DNA of 64,000 nucleotides from Hyalangium versicolor. GTDB taxonomy: Bacteria > Myxococcota > Myxococcia > Myxococcales > Myxococcaceae. The notes under the pieces are model-generated. The model had not been told where the DNA came from. It saw only the letters and a program-made list of their open reading frames with translations, and ran no database searches. Numbering within the stretch: the first letter of the stretch is position 1; every line of letters begins with the position of its first letter. The stretch is from assembly GCF_020103695.1 (NCBI RefSeq), contig NZ_JAHXBF010000001.1:434001-498000 (forward strand), written 5' to 3'. Positions 1 through 8,105 of this stretch are shown piece after piece. A program made the position numbers and the translations under genes.

Positions 1-23
1 CCTGCTCTCCGGGAGACCTGGGA

Positions 24-440
24 ATGCCCTGCCGAAGTCTCAGCGCACTCCTGTTCCTGCTCGCCGCCTGCGCTACGACGGAGCCGAGAACGCAAGGGCC
101 GGTGAGCAGCAGCCAGAGGGTTGCCAACCTCCAGAGAGCGGCGGTGTTGCCCTGGCGGGATGAGGGGCAGTGCGTCGTTCATGAAGCCGGTCAGCCATGG
201 CCTGTGGTGGTGGAGCGATGCTTTCATGCGCTCGACTCCAAGAGGATCCGGTTTCGGGATACTGAGCGGCGGTGCCCCGTGATCAGGAGTCAGGTGCCAG
301 AGTTGCGGAGAGAGCGCGGCCTCGCAGGGGCTTGCGGATTTGACTTCCGGGTGGGTGTGCGCCGCGCCGCGCATAAGGCAGCTCTGGAGCGTGCGGAGCC
401 GGAGTTCGAGGGCCTCATCGTTGTCATGGGCTGGTGCTGA
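24..440 (+). pseudogene. DUF6310-like lipoprotein, apparently internally deleted
   Basis: A 138-residue lipoprotein precursor: a hydrophobic leader ends in the lipobox LAAC-A near residue 16, so the mature protein should be lipidated. The N-terminal part (CVVHEAGQPWPVVVERCFHA) and the C-terminal part (VPELRRERGLAGACGFDF, then a tail ending VVMGWC) each resemble, from memory, the two ends of DUF6310-type myxobacterial lipoproteins, which are usually much longer. The central region, which in that family carries the conserved His/Asp and WE-K-type residues expected of a toxin core, is absent; the apparent junction lies near nt 275-285. The reading frame stays open across the junction. The next gene starts one base after the stop, as expected for a toxin-partner pair. 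Inferred to be a disarmed remnant; a genuinely short family member is the alternative. Confidence 0.5.
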
Positions 441-441
441 G

Positions 442-1203
442 ATGCCGGCAACTCAAGAGAATGAACTTGCAGTTACTGTCTATGCGCCTGCGCTCGCGAG
501 CGATGATGGGCGTCCTGTTGCAGTCGTTCATTCCATGGAGCGCGCAGCCCCTGGCTTGCACCTGGGGTGGATGATTTCTGAGAAGGGTCAGCGTATCCCC
601 TTGCCGGATCGGGATGTATGGCTCGCCCAGACGAGAATGGATGGAGGATTCCCGCTACTCCGCAACGGCGACGACGACTTCCGGGTGACAGTGACCGGAT
701 GGGAACTCTCGGCTGCCAGCTCACCGGAGGGGCAGGCCCAACTCGTCGTGGAAGCGGTGTTGCCGCTGACCGCAGATGGCGTGGCGGTGGCAGCGGACGT
801 GCTGGCGGCCATAGCGGAGGGTGCGCGTGCCTTCTGGGGACATACAACACCGTTCCTTGCGGCGGTGGACATCGCGCGCCAGACGAAAAACTGGGCCGCC
901 AACCCGCAGCCCCCACCTCGTGGACTGCCAGCGCTCAAGCTTTCTCGGAACATTTCTTCACCTGAGATCCCGCATCGCCTCGGGTGGGTGAACTACTGGT
1001 CGGCTGCTGCCGCGAGAAGCATCGGCTTCCCGGATCCTGCGCGCGACGAGGACCTGCTCTCTCGATCGCGGGGGACAGCGGCGGGAGGGTGGGTGGTCCG
1101 GCTCACGGAGGCTCCGCTGGTTCTCGGCAATCCCGCTCACCTCTCGGCTCTGATGCACGCCTATGAGCGCTTCCCACAGATTGGCGGCCGGGTAGTCCCT
1201 TGA
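442..1203 (+). CDS. DUF5953-like protein, possible immunity partner
   Basis: A 253-residue protein with no signal peptide or membrane segment, so probably cytoplasmic. The ATG at 442 follows the upstream stop by one base, which suggests translational coupling; longer versions of the frame would overlap the lipoprotein gene. The sequence has hydrophobic beta-strand-like blocks, a central EGARAFWGH motif and a C-terminal segment with LGWVNYWS. It resembles, from memory, the DUF5953 proteins of myxobacteria, which commonly follow DUF6310 lipoproteins. The pairing suggests an immunity or antitoxin role, but nothing in the sequence proves that. If the upstream partner is dead, this gene may be kept as an orphan immunity gene. 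Family assignment is moderate and function unknown. Confidence 0.55.
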   Translation: MPATQENELAVTVYAPALASDDGRPVAVVHSMERAAPGLHLGWMISEKGQRIPLPDRDVWLAQTRMDGGFPLLRNGDDDFRVTVTGWELSAASSPEGQAQLVVEAVLPLTADGVAVAADVLAAIAEGARAFWGHTTPFLAAVDIARQTKNWAANPQPPPRGLPALKLSRNISSPEIPHRLGWVNYWSAAAARSIGFPDPARDEDLLSRSRGTAAGGWVVRLTEAPLVLGNPAHLSALMHAYERFPQIGGRVVP

Positions 1204-1327
1204 AGTGTGACAAACCTCTCGGGTGCGCCACGGTGGCACTGCCGTTAGGCTCCAGGAACGCGAGAATTCCGGTTGGCCAAAGTCCGTGGCACTCTGGGCT
1301 TGAGACGGGAAGGGAGGGCCAATAGTC

Positions 1328-1651
1328 GTGAATATCTATACAGCGTGTGAGGCGCTACGCACCAATCGTCGCATAGAGATTCGATACGACGGTTTCTCGA
1401 GAGTTGTTGAAGTTCACGCTTGCGGTTACACGGAAGATGGACACGCCGTGATGCGTGTTTGGCAGGTAAGAGGTGGCAGTGTTAGCGGGGAGAGGGCTGG
1501 TTGGAAGTTGTTGAGACTTGATGAAACTCTCGGGATCCAACTTCTTGGCGAAGCATCCGAAGCTCCCCGCCCAGGATATAGGCGAGGCGACAAAGCCATG
1601 TCGCGAATCCTTTGTCAGTTCGAGAAAACCCCTGGGGCAGGGATATTCTGA
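1328..1651 (+). CDS. Small WYL-like single-domain protein
   Basis: A 107-residue protein made of one small beta-rich domain. The core IEIRYDGFSRVVEVHACGY, followed by a VWQVRGGSVSGE stretch and GWKLLRLDE, resembles the ligand-sensing WYL fold in its short stand-alone form. The end (RPGYRRGDKAMSRILCQF) also matches my memory of that small family, so the protein looks complete. No DNA-binding helix-turn-helix is fused to it. Codon use is visibly less G/C-rich at third positions than in neighbouring genes, which fits an accessory origin. It starts at GTG 1328; the 124 bases before it hold two partial TGGCAC boxes but no convincing promoter. Function unknown. Confidence 0.55.
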   Translation: MNIYTACEALRTNRRIEIRYDGFSRVVEVHACGYTEDGHAVMRVWQVRGGSVSGERAGWKLLRLDETLGIQLLGEASEAPRPGYRRGDKAMSRILCQFEKTPGAGIF

Positions 1652-1815
1652 CGCAGAGTCACGCTCTCTGAGGGGATCTCTGGGGAAGGGCGAGACGCGA
1701 AGGTTCCGCCCCTCGAGCGAGCCACCGAAGTCGTGCAGCCAGGATGTCTGATGCTGTGGGATGAGATCACTTCTTGTGAGTTCCGGCCCCAGGTAGCGAT
1801 AGGGTGCGGTGCGTC

Positions 1816-4482
1816 ATGGCGCGCACCCGTTCCGTAGACCAGCCCCTCCGTCGAGATGTCCGTCTCCTGGGTCGCTTGCTCGGTGAAGTCCTCATCGAGC
1901 AGGAAGGCCAGGCCCTCTTCGATCTCGAAGAGCAGGTCCGTCACCTCTCCATCCAACGTCGCCGCGGCCCCAAACCTGGCCGTCGCGCCGTCGCAGCAGA
2001 ACTTGCCGCGCTCCTCCAGAAGCTTCCCCTTGAGCAGGCCGAGCCCGTCCTCCGCGCCTTCTCCGTCTACTTCCAGCTCGTCAACCTCGCCGAGCAGCAC
2101 CACCGCATCCGCCGCTTCCGCGAGCACGCCAGCGATCCCGAGGCCGCTCCGCAGCGCGGCTCCCTCGAGGCCGCCTTCCAGACCCTCAAGGATGCCGGCG
2201 TCCCCAAGGATCGTGTCCTCGAAGCCCTCCGTGGGCTCCAGGTGACTCTCACGCTCACCGCCCATCCCACCCAGGCCGCTCGCCGCACGCTCCTCGAGAA
2301 GCTCTACCGCATTCAGCGCCTCCTCGAGGCCCGCGACCGCTGTACCCTCACGCCCCAGGAGATCGCCGACGGCCTGGAGTCCATGCGCGAGGAGATCGCC
2401 GCCCTCTGGCAGTCCGATGAGCTGCGCCGCATGCGCCCCACCGTCGGCGACGAGGTCAAGAACGCCCTCTGGTACGTCGAGGAGGTCCTTGCCGACCAGC
2501 TCGCCCGCCTCCCCGAAGCCATCGCCTGGGCCTTCGAGCGCGCCTATGGCGAGCCCCTCGGCCGTGTCCCCACTCCCGTGCGTTTGCACTCGTGGGTCGG
2601 TGGCGACATGGATGGCAACCCGCTCGTCACTCCCGAGGTGCTCGCCGACACCCTGCGCGCCCACCGCGCCCGCGGCCTTCGCATGCTCCTGCGCGACGTG
2701 GAGTCGCTGGGCGTCTCGCTCTCCCAGTCGGATCGCCACGCCCCCACGCCCAAGGAGCTGCGCGCCTCCATCGAGCGCGATGAGGCCGAACTCCCCGAGG
2801 TGGCTCAGCGTCAGGGGCCTCGCACCGCCGGCGAGTCTTGGCGCCGCAAGCTCCGCTTCATGGAGACCCGGCTCCAGCTTGCCCTCCACTATGTCGAGGG
2901 CTCTCGCGCCGGCAGCAAGGAGCCCATGGCTCCCGCTGCCTACCGCTCTCCCGCTGCCTTCCTGAAGGATCTGGAGCTCGTCGAGCGCACCCTCTTGCAG
3001 GTCAAAGCCGAGCGCGCCGGGGTTCGTCAGGTGCGCCGCGTCCACGAGCGCGTCAGCGCCATGGGTTTCCACCTCGCCGAGCTCGAGTTCCGTGTGCCCG
3101 CAGAGGATGCCATCAGCGCCAACGCCTCGCTGGATGGCGGGCCCGCGCCCTCCGAGGGTGGTGCCCGGCTTCTCGCCGTACTCGATCGCGTGAAGGAGGC
3201 CCAGGCCGAGTCAGGCGAGGTCGCCTGTCGCACCTTCATCCTCTCCATGGCCAGCACCGCGGATGATGTGCTCGCCGCCTTCCGCTGTGCCCGCCACGCC
3301 GGCCTTTGGGACAACGAGCGCGGTTGCGCCACCGTCGACATCGTCCCCCTCTTCGAGCAGCTCGGTGCGCTCAACGACGGGCCCAAGGTCATCCGCACCC
3401 TGTTCGCCGATCCCACCTACCGCCGCCACGTCGAGGCCCGAGGCGTTCAGGAAGTCATGGTGGGCTACAGCGACTCCGGCAAGGAGGTGGGGTTGCTGGC
3501 CGCCGCCGCCGCGCTCCAGCGCGCCCAGGTGGCCCTCACCCAGGTCTCCAAGGAGGAGGGGATTCCCCTGCGTCTCTTCCACGGCCGCGGCGAGTCCGTG
3601 GCTCGTGGCGGCGGGCCCGCCCAGCAGGCAATCCTCGCACTGCCTCAGGGCAGCCTCGCCGGTGGTTACAAGGCCACCGAGCAGGGCGAGGCCCTGGATC
3701 ACAAGTACTCTCAGCCGGAGCTCGCTCGCCGCACCCTGGAACTCGCCCTGGGCGGCGTGCTCCTGCACGTCATGGATGCCCAGCCTCGGCCCTCTCCCGA
3801 GGACGAGAAGGTCTTCCGCGAGGCCTTCGACTCGCTCGCCGAGATCGGCCGCCGCGAGTACCGCGCGCTCGTGTGGGAGGATCCTCGCTTCGTCGAGTTC
3901 TTCATGGACAGCACTCCGCTCGAGGAGATCTCCGCGCTGCCCATCGGCTCTCGCCCCAGCAAGCGCAAGGCGGGAGGACTCGAGTCCCTGCGAGCCATCC
4001 CCTGGGTGTTCGCCTGGACGCAGAACCGCGCCATCCTCCCGGGCTGGTATGGCGTGGGCTCGGCGCTCGAGGCCTTCGCCGACAAGCCCGAGGGCATGTC
4101 CCTGCTGCGCCGCATGTACCGCGACTGGCCCTTCTTCCGCACCGTCATCGACAACGTGACCATGGTGCTCGCCAAGAGCGATATCGCCATCGCCTCGCGC
4201 TACGCGAAGCTCGCTCCCGAATCCACACGCCCCCTGTGGCGCACCATTCGCGCCGAGCACTCGCGCACCCGCCGCTGGGTCAAGCGCATCACCGGCGAGT
4301 CCCGCCTGCTGGACAACAACCCCCAGCTCCAGCGCTCCATCGCCCTGCGCAATCCCTACGTGGACCCCATGTCCTTCCTCCAGGTGGAGCTCCTGCGCCG
4401 CAAGCGCGAGGGCCAGGAGGTCAGCCGGCCGCTGCTCCTCACCCTCAACGGCATCGCCGCCGGTATGCGCAACACGGGCTGA
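1816..4482 (+). CDS. ppc: Phosphoenolpyruvate carboxylase
   Basis: An 888-residue cytoplasmic enzyme that carboxylates PEP with bicarbonate to oxaloacetate, refilling the TCA cycle. The family signatures are all present: TLTAHPTQA with the catalytic His, the SWVGGDMDGNP loop, the GYSDSGKEVG block with its Lys, LFHGRGESVARGGGP with the catalytic Arg, a YKATEQGE loop, IPWVFAWTQNR, and the invariant C-terminal RNTG. Length is normal for bacterial PEPC. The ATG at 1816 is preferred; an in-frame GTG at 1804 would add only four residues. It stands alone, with 73 bases between its stop and the first repeat of the downstream MarR operator. No frameshift or missing motif was seen. Confidence 0.97.
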   Translation: MARTRSVDQPLRRDVRLLGRLLGEVLIEQEGQALFDLEEQVRHLSIQRRRGPKPGRRAVAAELAALLQKLPLEQAEPVLRAFSVYFQLVNLAEQHHRIRRFREHASDPEAAPQRGSLEAAFQTLKDAGVPKDRVLEALRGLQVTLTLTAHPTQAARRTLLEKLYRIQRLLEARDRCTLTPQEIADGLESMREEIAALWQSDELRRMRPTVGDEVKNALWYVEEVLADQLARLPEAIAWAFERAYGEPLGRVPTPVRLHSWVGGDMDGNPLVTPEVLADTLRAHRARGLRMLLRDVESLGVSLSQSDRHAPTPKELRASIERDEAELPEVAQRQGPRTAGESWRRKLRFMETRLQLALHYVEGSRAGSKEPMAPAAYRSPAAFLKDLELVERTLLQVKAERAGVRQVRRVHERVSAMGFHLAELEFRVPAEDAISANASLDGGPAPSEGGARLLAVLDRVKEAQAESGEVACRTFILSMASTADDVLAAFRCARHAGLWDNERGCATVDIVPLFEQLGALNDGPKVIRTLFADPTYRRHVEARGVQEVMVGYSDSGKEVGLLAAAAALQRAQVALTQVSKEEGIPLRLFHGRGESVARGGGPAQQAILALPQGSLAGGYKATEQGEALDHKYSQPELARRTLELALGGVLLHVMDAQPRPSPEDEKVFREAFDSLAEIGRREYRALVWEDPRFVEFFMDSTPLEEISALPIGSRPSKRKAGGLESLRAIPWVFAWTQNRAILPGWYGVGSALEAFADKPEGMSLLRRMYRDWPFFRTVIDNVTMVLAKSDIAIASRYAKLAPESTRPLWRTIRAEHSRTRRWVKRITGESRLLDNNPQLQRSIALRNPYVDPMSFLQVELLRRKREGQEVSRPLLLTLNGIAAGMRNTG

Positions 4483-4533
4483 GCCTAGATTCCTAGAGAT
4501 TTCGCGCGTTTACGTGCACGGACGCGCCCGTCA

Positions 4534-4592
4534 GTTGACGGAGTCCTGGCCATCGGTTGACTCAGGCAACCAATTCGTTGACCCTGGCAACC
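4534..4592 (+). promoter_or_regulatory. Triple GTTGAC repeat, candidate MarR operator
   Basis: Two near-identical 16-base elements, GTTGACTCAGGCAACC (4556-4571) and GTTGACCCTGGCAACC (4577-4592), each contain GTTG/CAAC inverted arms. They are spaced 21 bases apart start to start, two helical turns, and a further GTTGAC with a weaker right arm starts at 4534. The last element ends directly before the ATG at 4593, where a ribosome binding site would normally be. The layout fits autoregulation by the MarR domain encoded immediately downstream, but binding is inferred. Confidence 0.55.
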
Positions 4593-5522
4593 ATGGCCGA
4601 CACTGACGCCCAGGGACGAATCGAGGCTGTGCGCAGCTTCAACCGCTTCTACACGCAGAAGATCGGTGTGCTGCAGAAGCAGCTCCTCAAGAGCCCGTTC
4701 TCGCTGACGGAGGCCCGCGTCCTCTACGAGCTGGCCCACCGCGACAAGCCTACCGCCACCGAATTGGGCAGCGAGCTGGGTCTAGACGCTGGCTACCTGA
4801 GCCGCATCCTTCGTAGCTTCGAGGAGCGCGGCCTGATCGCGAAGCAGCCCTCCGAGGAGGATGCGCGCCGCAGCGTCCTCTCCCTCGAGAAGCCGGGCCG
4901 CGAGGTCTTTGCCGCCCTCAACGCCCGCTCGGACAACGAGATCGGCGAACTCATCGGAGGAATCTCACCGGCGGACCAGCAGCGCCTGGTCGACGCCATG
5001 CGCACCATCCAGGAGCTGCTCGGCTCCAAGCCCGAGCGCAAGGTCCCCTACATCCTGCGGCCCCATCAGCCCGGGGACATGGGCTGGGTCACCTACCGCC
5101 ACGGCGTGCTCTACTCCCAGGAGTACGGCTGGGATGAACGCTTCGAGGCTCTCGTCGCCAGCGTGGTGGCCGAGTTCATCCAGAAGTTCGACCCCAAGCG
5201 CGAGCGCTGCTGGATCGCCGAGCGCGACGGCGAGATCGTCGGCTCGGTGTTCCTCGTGAAGAAGACCGACGAGATCGCCAAGCTGCGCCTGCTGCTCGTC
5301 GAGCCGAAGGCGCGCGGGCTCGGCATCGGCGTGCGGCTCGTGGACGAGTGTCTGCGCTTCGCCCGCCAGGTCGGCTACCGGAAGATGACCCTCTGGACGA
5401 ACAACCAGCTCGCCGCCGCCCGGAACATCTACCAGAAGGCCGGCTTCAGGCTCGTCGCCTCGGAGCCGCATGATCTCTTCGGCACAGGCTCGATCGGCGA
5501 GACGTGGGAGCGCGAGCTGTGA
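4593..5522 (+). CDS. MarR-GNAT fusion: regulator with acetyltransferase domain
   Basis: A 309-residue two-domain protein. Residues about 10-150 form a MarR-type winged helix-turn-helix (SLTEARVLYELAHRDKPTA, then TELGSELGLDAGYLSRILRS, and a wing with RSVLSL). Residues about 155-309 form a GNAT acetyltransferase with the acetyl-CoA loop EPKARGLGIGVRLVDE and the late strand/helix NQLAAARNIYQKAGF. Such fusions are a recognised family; the acetyl acceptor is unknown. The ATG at 4593 is chosen because it precedes the conserved N-terminal helix; a TTG at 4557 would place the operator repeats inside the coding region. No Shine-Dalgarno sequence precedes 4593, so translation may be leaderless or weak. 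Convergent with the SGNH esterase gene, with 32 bases between the stops. Confidence 0.9.
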   Translation: MADTDAQGRIEAVRSFNRFYTQKIGVLQKQLLKSPFSLTEARVLYELAHRDKPTATELGSELGLDAGYLSRILRSFEERGLIAKQPSEEDARRSVLSLEKPGREVFAALNARSDNEIGELIGGISPADQQRLVDAMRTIQELLGSKPERKVPYILRPHQPGDMGWVTYRHGVLYSQEYGWDERFEALVASVVAEFIQKFDPKRERCWIAERDGEIVGSVFLVKKTDEIAKLRLLLVEPKARGLGIGVRLVDECLRFARQVGYRKMTLWTNNQLAAARNIYQKAGFRLVASEPHDLFGTGSIGETWEREL

Positions 5523-5554
5523 GGCCCGGCGCTCCCACGCCTCCGGAGGCTTGA

Positions 5555-6841
5555 TCAGAGCCCGCCCTGTGCTCGCAGCACGCGAGCCACTTCCTTGGCC
5601 ATCACCTGGTGGCCCTGGATGCTCGGGTGGATGCCATCCACGTCCAGCCCGTCGATGAACAGGTGCACGCTCCCCGGCGAGCGCGTCACCGCCTCCAGAT
5701 CGATCACCGAGGCCATCGTCTGCGTCCGGATCCACGCGTTGAACGCGACGCGGTCCGTCTTCACCTGCTCGTAGGTGCCGTAGTTCGTGCGCTCCTTGGG
5801 CAGCAGCGTGCTCACCCAGACCCGGCAGAAGGGCTTCAGCCGGGTGATCAGCGTCGTCATCCGCGCCTCGAGATCCGCCACGCTCAGCGCCGTCAGATCA
5901 TTGGTGCCCAGGAGCACCAGGCAGTCCGTCGCGCCTTGGACCGCCAGCACCTCGTGATCCAGGTTGATCAGCTCGCCCCAGAAGCCCTGCCCGGACACGG
6001 CCGCGTTCACCACGGGCACCCCGAGCTCCTTCTCCACCAGCGCCGGCCACGCATTGCGCGTGTCGTTGTAGGTGTCGATGTAGCCCTCCGTGATGCTGTC
6101 TCCGAGGGCCACGAAGGCGCGGCCCGGCGTGGCCTCCACGTCCACCGTCGCCACCCCGATGGCCTTCTGCGAGGCCGAGCCTCCCAGCGCCTCCATCCGC
6201 GTCGAGTACGCGCCCGAGCGCGAGAAGCTCCCAGGGAACGCGTCGATGGCGCTCACGCCCAGCGCTCCGCTCACCTCGAACGAGATGGCCAGCTCCGCCC
6301 GGAACCCCACCGGGAAGACCACCGGATCCGACGTGACGAGCTGCCGGGCACTCGCGGTGAAGCCCGGGGCTCCATTGAAGGAGAGGGTGACGGGCTGCGA
6401 GGCCAGCGCCCCATCCGCTCCCGCCAGGGCCACCGTGGCCTTCTGCAGCTTCAGCGTCCCGTCTCCCGCGCTGAACGTCACCCGCAGCCGCTCGCCCGCC
6501 TTGCCCACGGGCACCCGCATCCGGAACGTCGTCAAGCTGCTCACGCTCTTGGACCAGCGCAGCGCCTGATGGAAGGCGGGCTGGAACGCAGGGGCGGGGA
6601 TCGGAGGCGTGGGGGGCGGCTGCGCCTCCGGATCCGCTCCAGGCGGGGGCGCCTCTTCGGGAGCGGGGTTCGGTTCCTGCTCCGAAGGCGTCTGCGGGAG
6701 GGGATCCATCGGCGCGGGAGTGCTGATCTCGCCCCCTTCCGAGCTGGGAGCCGAGGGTGCTTCGGGCGAGCCGGCGCCACAGGCCGCCAGCAAGCTCCAG
6801 GTGCACATGAGGGCCCAGAGGCCCGATCTGCTCCGAATCAC
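5555..6841 (-). CDS. SGNH/GDSL-type esterase lipoprotein
   Basis: A 428-residue exported lipoprotein, starting at GTG 6841 with AAGGAGTG seven bases upstream. The leader ends in a lipobox (LLAAC-G, about residue 21), followed by about 70 residues rich in Pro, Ala and Glu that act as a surface linker. A beta-rich domain follows, and then the SGNH hydrolase core: block I FVALGDSITEG with the nucleophilic Ser, the Gly of block II near VSGQGFWGEL, block III LLGTNDLT, and block V DGIHPS with catalytic Asp and His. It should hydrolyse ester bonds of carbohydrates or lipids on the cell surface; the substrate cannot be told. It is divergent from the PilZ gene and convergent with the MarR-GNAT gene. 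Confidence 0.9.
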   Translation of the reverse strand: MIRSRSGLWALMCTWSLLAACGAGSPEAPSAPSSEGGEISTPAPMDPLPQTPSEQEPNPAPEEAPPPGADPEAQPPPTPPIPAPAFQPAFHQALRWSKSVSSLTTFRMRVPVGKAGERLRVTFSAGDGTLKLQKATVALAGADGALASQPVTLSFNGAPGFTASARQLVTSDPVVFPVGFRAELAISFEVSGALGVSAIDAFPGSFSRSGAYSTRMEALGGSASQKAIGVATVDVEATPGRAFVALGDSITEGYIDTYNDTRNAWPALVEKELGVPVVNAAVSGQGFWGELINLDHEVLAVQGATDCLVLLGTNDLTALSVADLEARMTTLITRLKPFCRVWVSTLLPKERTNYGTYEQVKTDRVAFNAWIRTQTMASVIDLEAVTRSPGSVHLFIDGLDVDGIHPSIQGHQVMAKEVARVLRAQGGL

Positions 6842-7152
6842 ATTTCACTCCTTGGCTGGAATAAGGTTGAACAGCCCCGCACCAACCAGGAAGGGAAGTC
6901 CTCCATTTGACGCCCTTTCTCACCCTGGGCTTCTCGGGAGGGGAGCAGGCAGGAGGATGAGGGCTTTCCCCCAGGCGCTCGAGGGGCCGAGCGGGCCGGA
7001 ACTCCCAGGGATTCGGGAATCGTCTGGACAGGAAGCGAGCGTTCGGGCACAGGGCCCTCTTGAACCGGGCCTGCGAGACAGCCGACACTTGTTGCTGCTC
7101 ATCCGGTCGCTTGTTTGCTTCGCCGCGCTGCTCTTGGGAGTTTCGGTTCCGC
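6842..7152. other. Divergent intergenic region, no gene seen
   Basis: 311 bases between the SGNH esterase gene and the PilZ gene. It must hold both promoters, but no convincing -35/-10 pair was recognised. One short perfect palindrome, GATTCGGGAATC, lies at 7010-7021. The open frames crossing it have no domain or signal-peptide features. Confidence 0.4.
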
Positions 7153-7515
7153 ATGAACGGCAATTCCGCGGATGTACCAGCCACGGGGCAGGATGCCCCG
7201 GTGAACCGCCGAGGTGAGGAGCGGGTGCCTGCACGCTTCGAAGTCCACTTCACCTATACCCAGGAGGCGGCCAGGGCCCTTCGGGCCTACTCGCTGAACG
7301 TGTCAGCGGGCGGCCTCTGTCTGCGGACCCGGAAGGCCTACGACGTGGGCTCTCCGGTCCGCATGGACATGACGATCGCCGGCGAGTCCTTCCAACTGAA
7401 CGGCGTCGTCGCCTGGGTGCGGGACGAGGCCGAGGCCGTAGGGGTGCGCTTCACGGACATGAGCGAGGAGGATCGCACCCGGCTCCAGCGCGTCATCGAC
7501 AGCATCAAGCGCTAG
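7153..7515 (+). CDS. PilZ-domain protein, Myxococcus paralogous type
   Basis: A 120-residue cytoplasmic protein consisting almost wholly of a PilZ domain. The c-di-GMP-binding features are visible: RRGEERVPARFEVHF supplies the RxxxR arm and LNVSAGGLCL supplies the (D/N)xSxxG turn. It ends in a short helix ending VIDSIKR. The architecture matches the small PilZ family (TIGR02266) expanded in Myxococcus, whose members act as c-di-GMP effectors in motility and development. ATG 7153 is chosen because upstream in-frame codons read as Cys-rich non-coding sequence; GGGAG lies 12 bases upstream. Partner unknown. Confidence 0.88.
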   Translation: MNGNSADVPATGQDAPVNRRGEERVPARFEVHFTYTQEAARALRAYSLNVSAGGLCLRTRKAYDVGSPVRMDMTIAGESFQLNGVVAWVRDEAEAVGVRFTDMSEEDRTRLQRVIDSIKR

Positions 7516-7534
7516 GCAGGTGGCCCGGCGGGCT

Positions 7535-8023
7535 TCAGGAGCCCCCGTGGCGGAACACCATGCAGTCCCCTACGAAGCCGCACGCCTCGTAGAAGCGGGC
7601 CGTGTCCGAGCCCGATTCGCTCCGGGCGGCCAGCTCCAGCCGCTTCACGCTGAGCACCCGGGAGCGCTCGATGGCGTGCAGCAGCAGCGCCCGGCCCACC
7701 CCGCGGCGCCTCCAGGCTTCCGTCACCACCAACTCGTCCACCGTGGCGATGCGCCCGCGCAGGCGCAGCTGGGGACGGTGCGAGAGGCTGAGCATCCCCA
7801 CGGGCTTGTCCTGCGGATCACACGCCACGAAGATCTCGATCTCGGGATGGCTGGTGACCCAGTGGACCGTCTGGGTATCCGATCCGTCCGGGTACCCCAG
7901 CTCCTTGAGGAGCGTGGCGAGGGCTTCGGCATCTCCGCGTCGAGCACGGCGAATGCGGAACGCCGACGGCGAGGCCGCGGGAGCAGGCGAGGGCGGCGGG
8001 CTCTTGGCAATAGGCGTTGGCAC
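7535..8023 (-). CDS. GNAT-family N-acetyltransferase
   Basis: A 162-residue GNAT enzyme. After a Pro/Ala-rich leader of about 20 residues come the N-terminal strand FRIRRARRGDAEALATLL, the core VDELVVTEAWRRRGVGRALL with the Q/RxxGxG/A acetyl-CoA loop, and the late ARFYEACGF motif. These are enough for catalysis; the substrate is not predictable. The gene is convergent with the PilZ gene (19 bases between stops). It lies downstream of the E1 pair on the same strand but behind a strong hairpin at 8045-8082, so it is probably transcribed separately. Confidence 0.88.
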   Translation of the reverse strand: MPTPIAKSPPPSPAPAASPSAFRIRRARRGDAEALATLLKELGYPDGSDTQTVHWVTSHPEIEIFVACDPQDKPVGMLSLSHRPQLRLRGRIATVDELVVTEAWRRRGVGRALLLHAIERSRVLSVKRLELAARSESGSDTARFYEACGFVGDCMVFRHGGS

Positions 8024-8044
8024 GTCGTCCGGAGTCTAACGAAA

Positions 8045-8082
8045 GGGCCGCCGGTCCTCCAAACTGGAAGGCACGGCGGCCC
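8045..8082 (-). terminator. Rho-independent terminator of the E1 operon
   Basis: Perfect 9-base arms GGGCCGCCG (8045-8053) and CGGCGGCCC (8074-8082) enclose a 20-base loop. Read on the minus strand, the stem is followed by TTTCGTTAG. It lies 23 bases after the E1 beta stop codon. Confidence 0.6.
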
Positions 8083-8105
8083 GGACTCCTACACGTGGCA
8101 GGGAC

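Noticed and set aside
1234..1302. Two TGGCAC boxes before the WYL-like gene as sigma-54 promoters
   Set aside because: Neither has GC at the -12 position with the required spacing.
1652..1815. Small gene between the WYL-like gene and ppc
   Set aside because: Only a Ser/Arg-rich frame crosses it, with no ribosome site or motif.
1615..3072. Long antisense frame inside ppc
   Set aside because: Codon bias of ppc keeps the opposite strand open; the product is low-complexity Gly/Ala/Leu/Glu with no domain.
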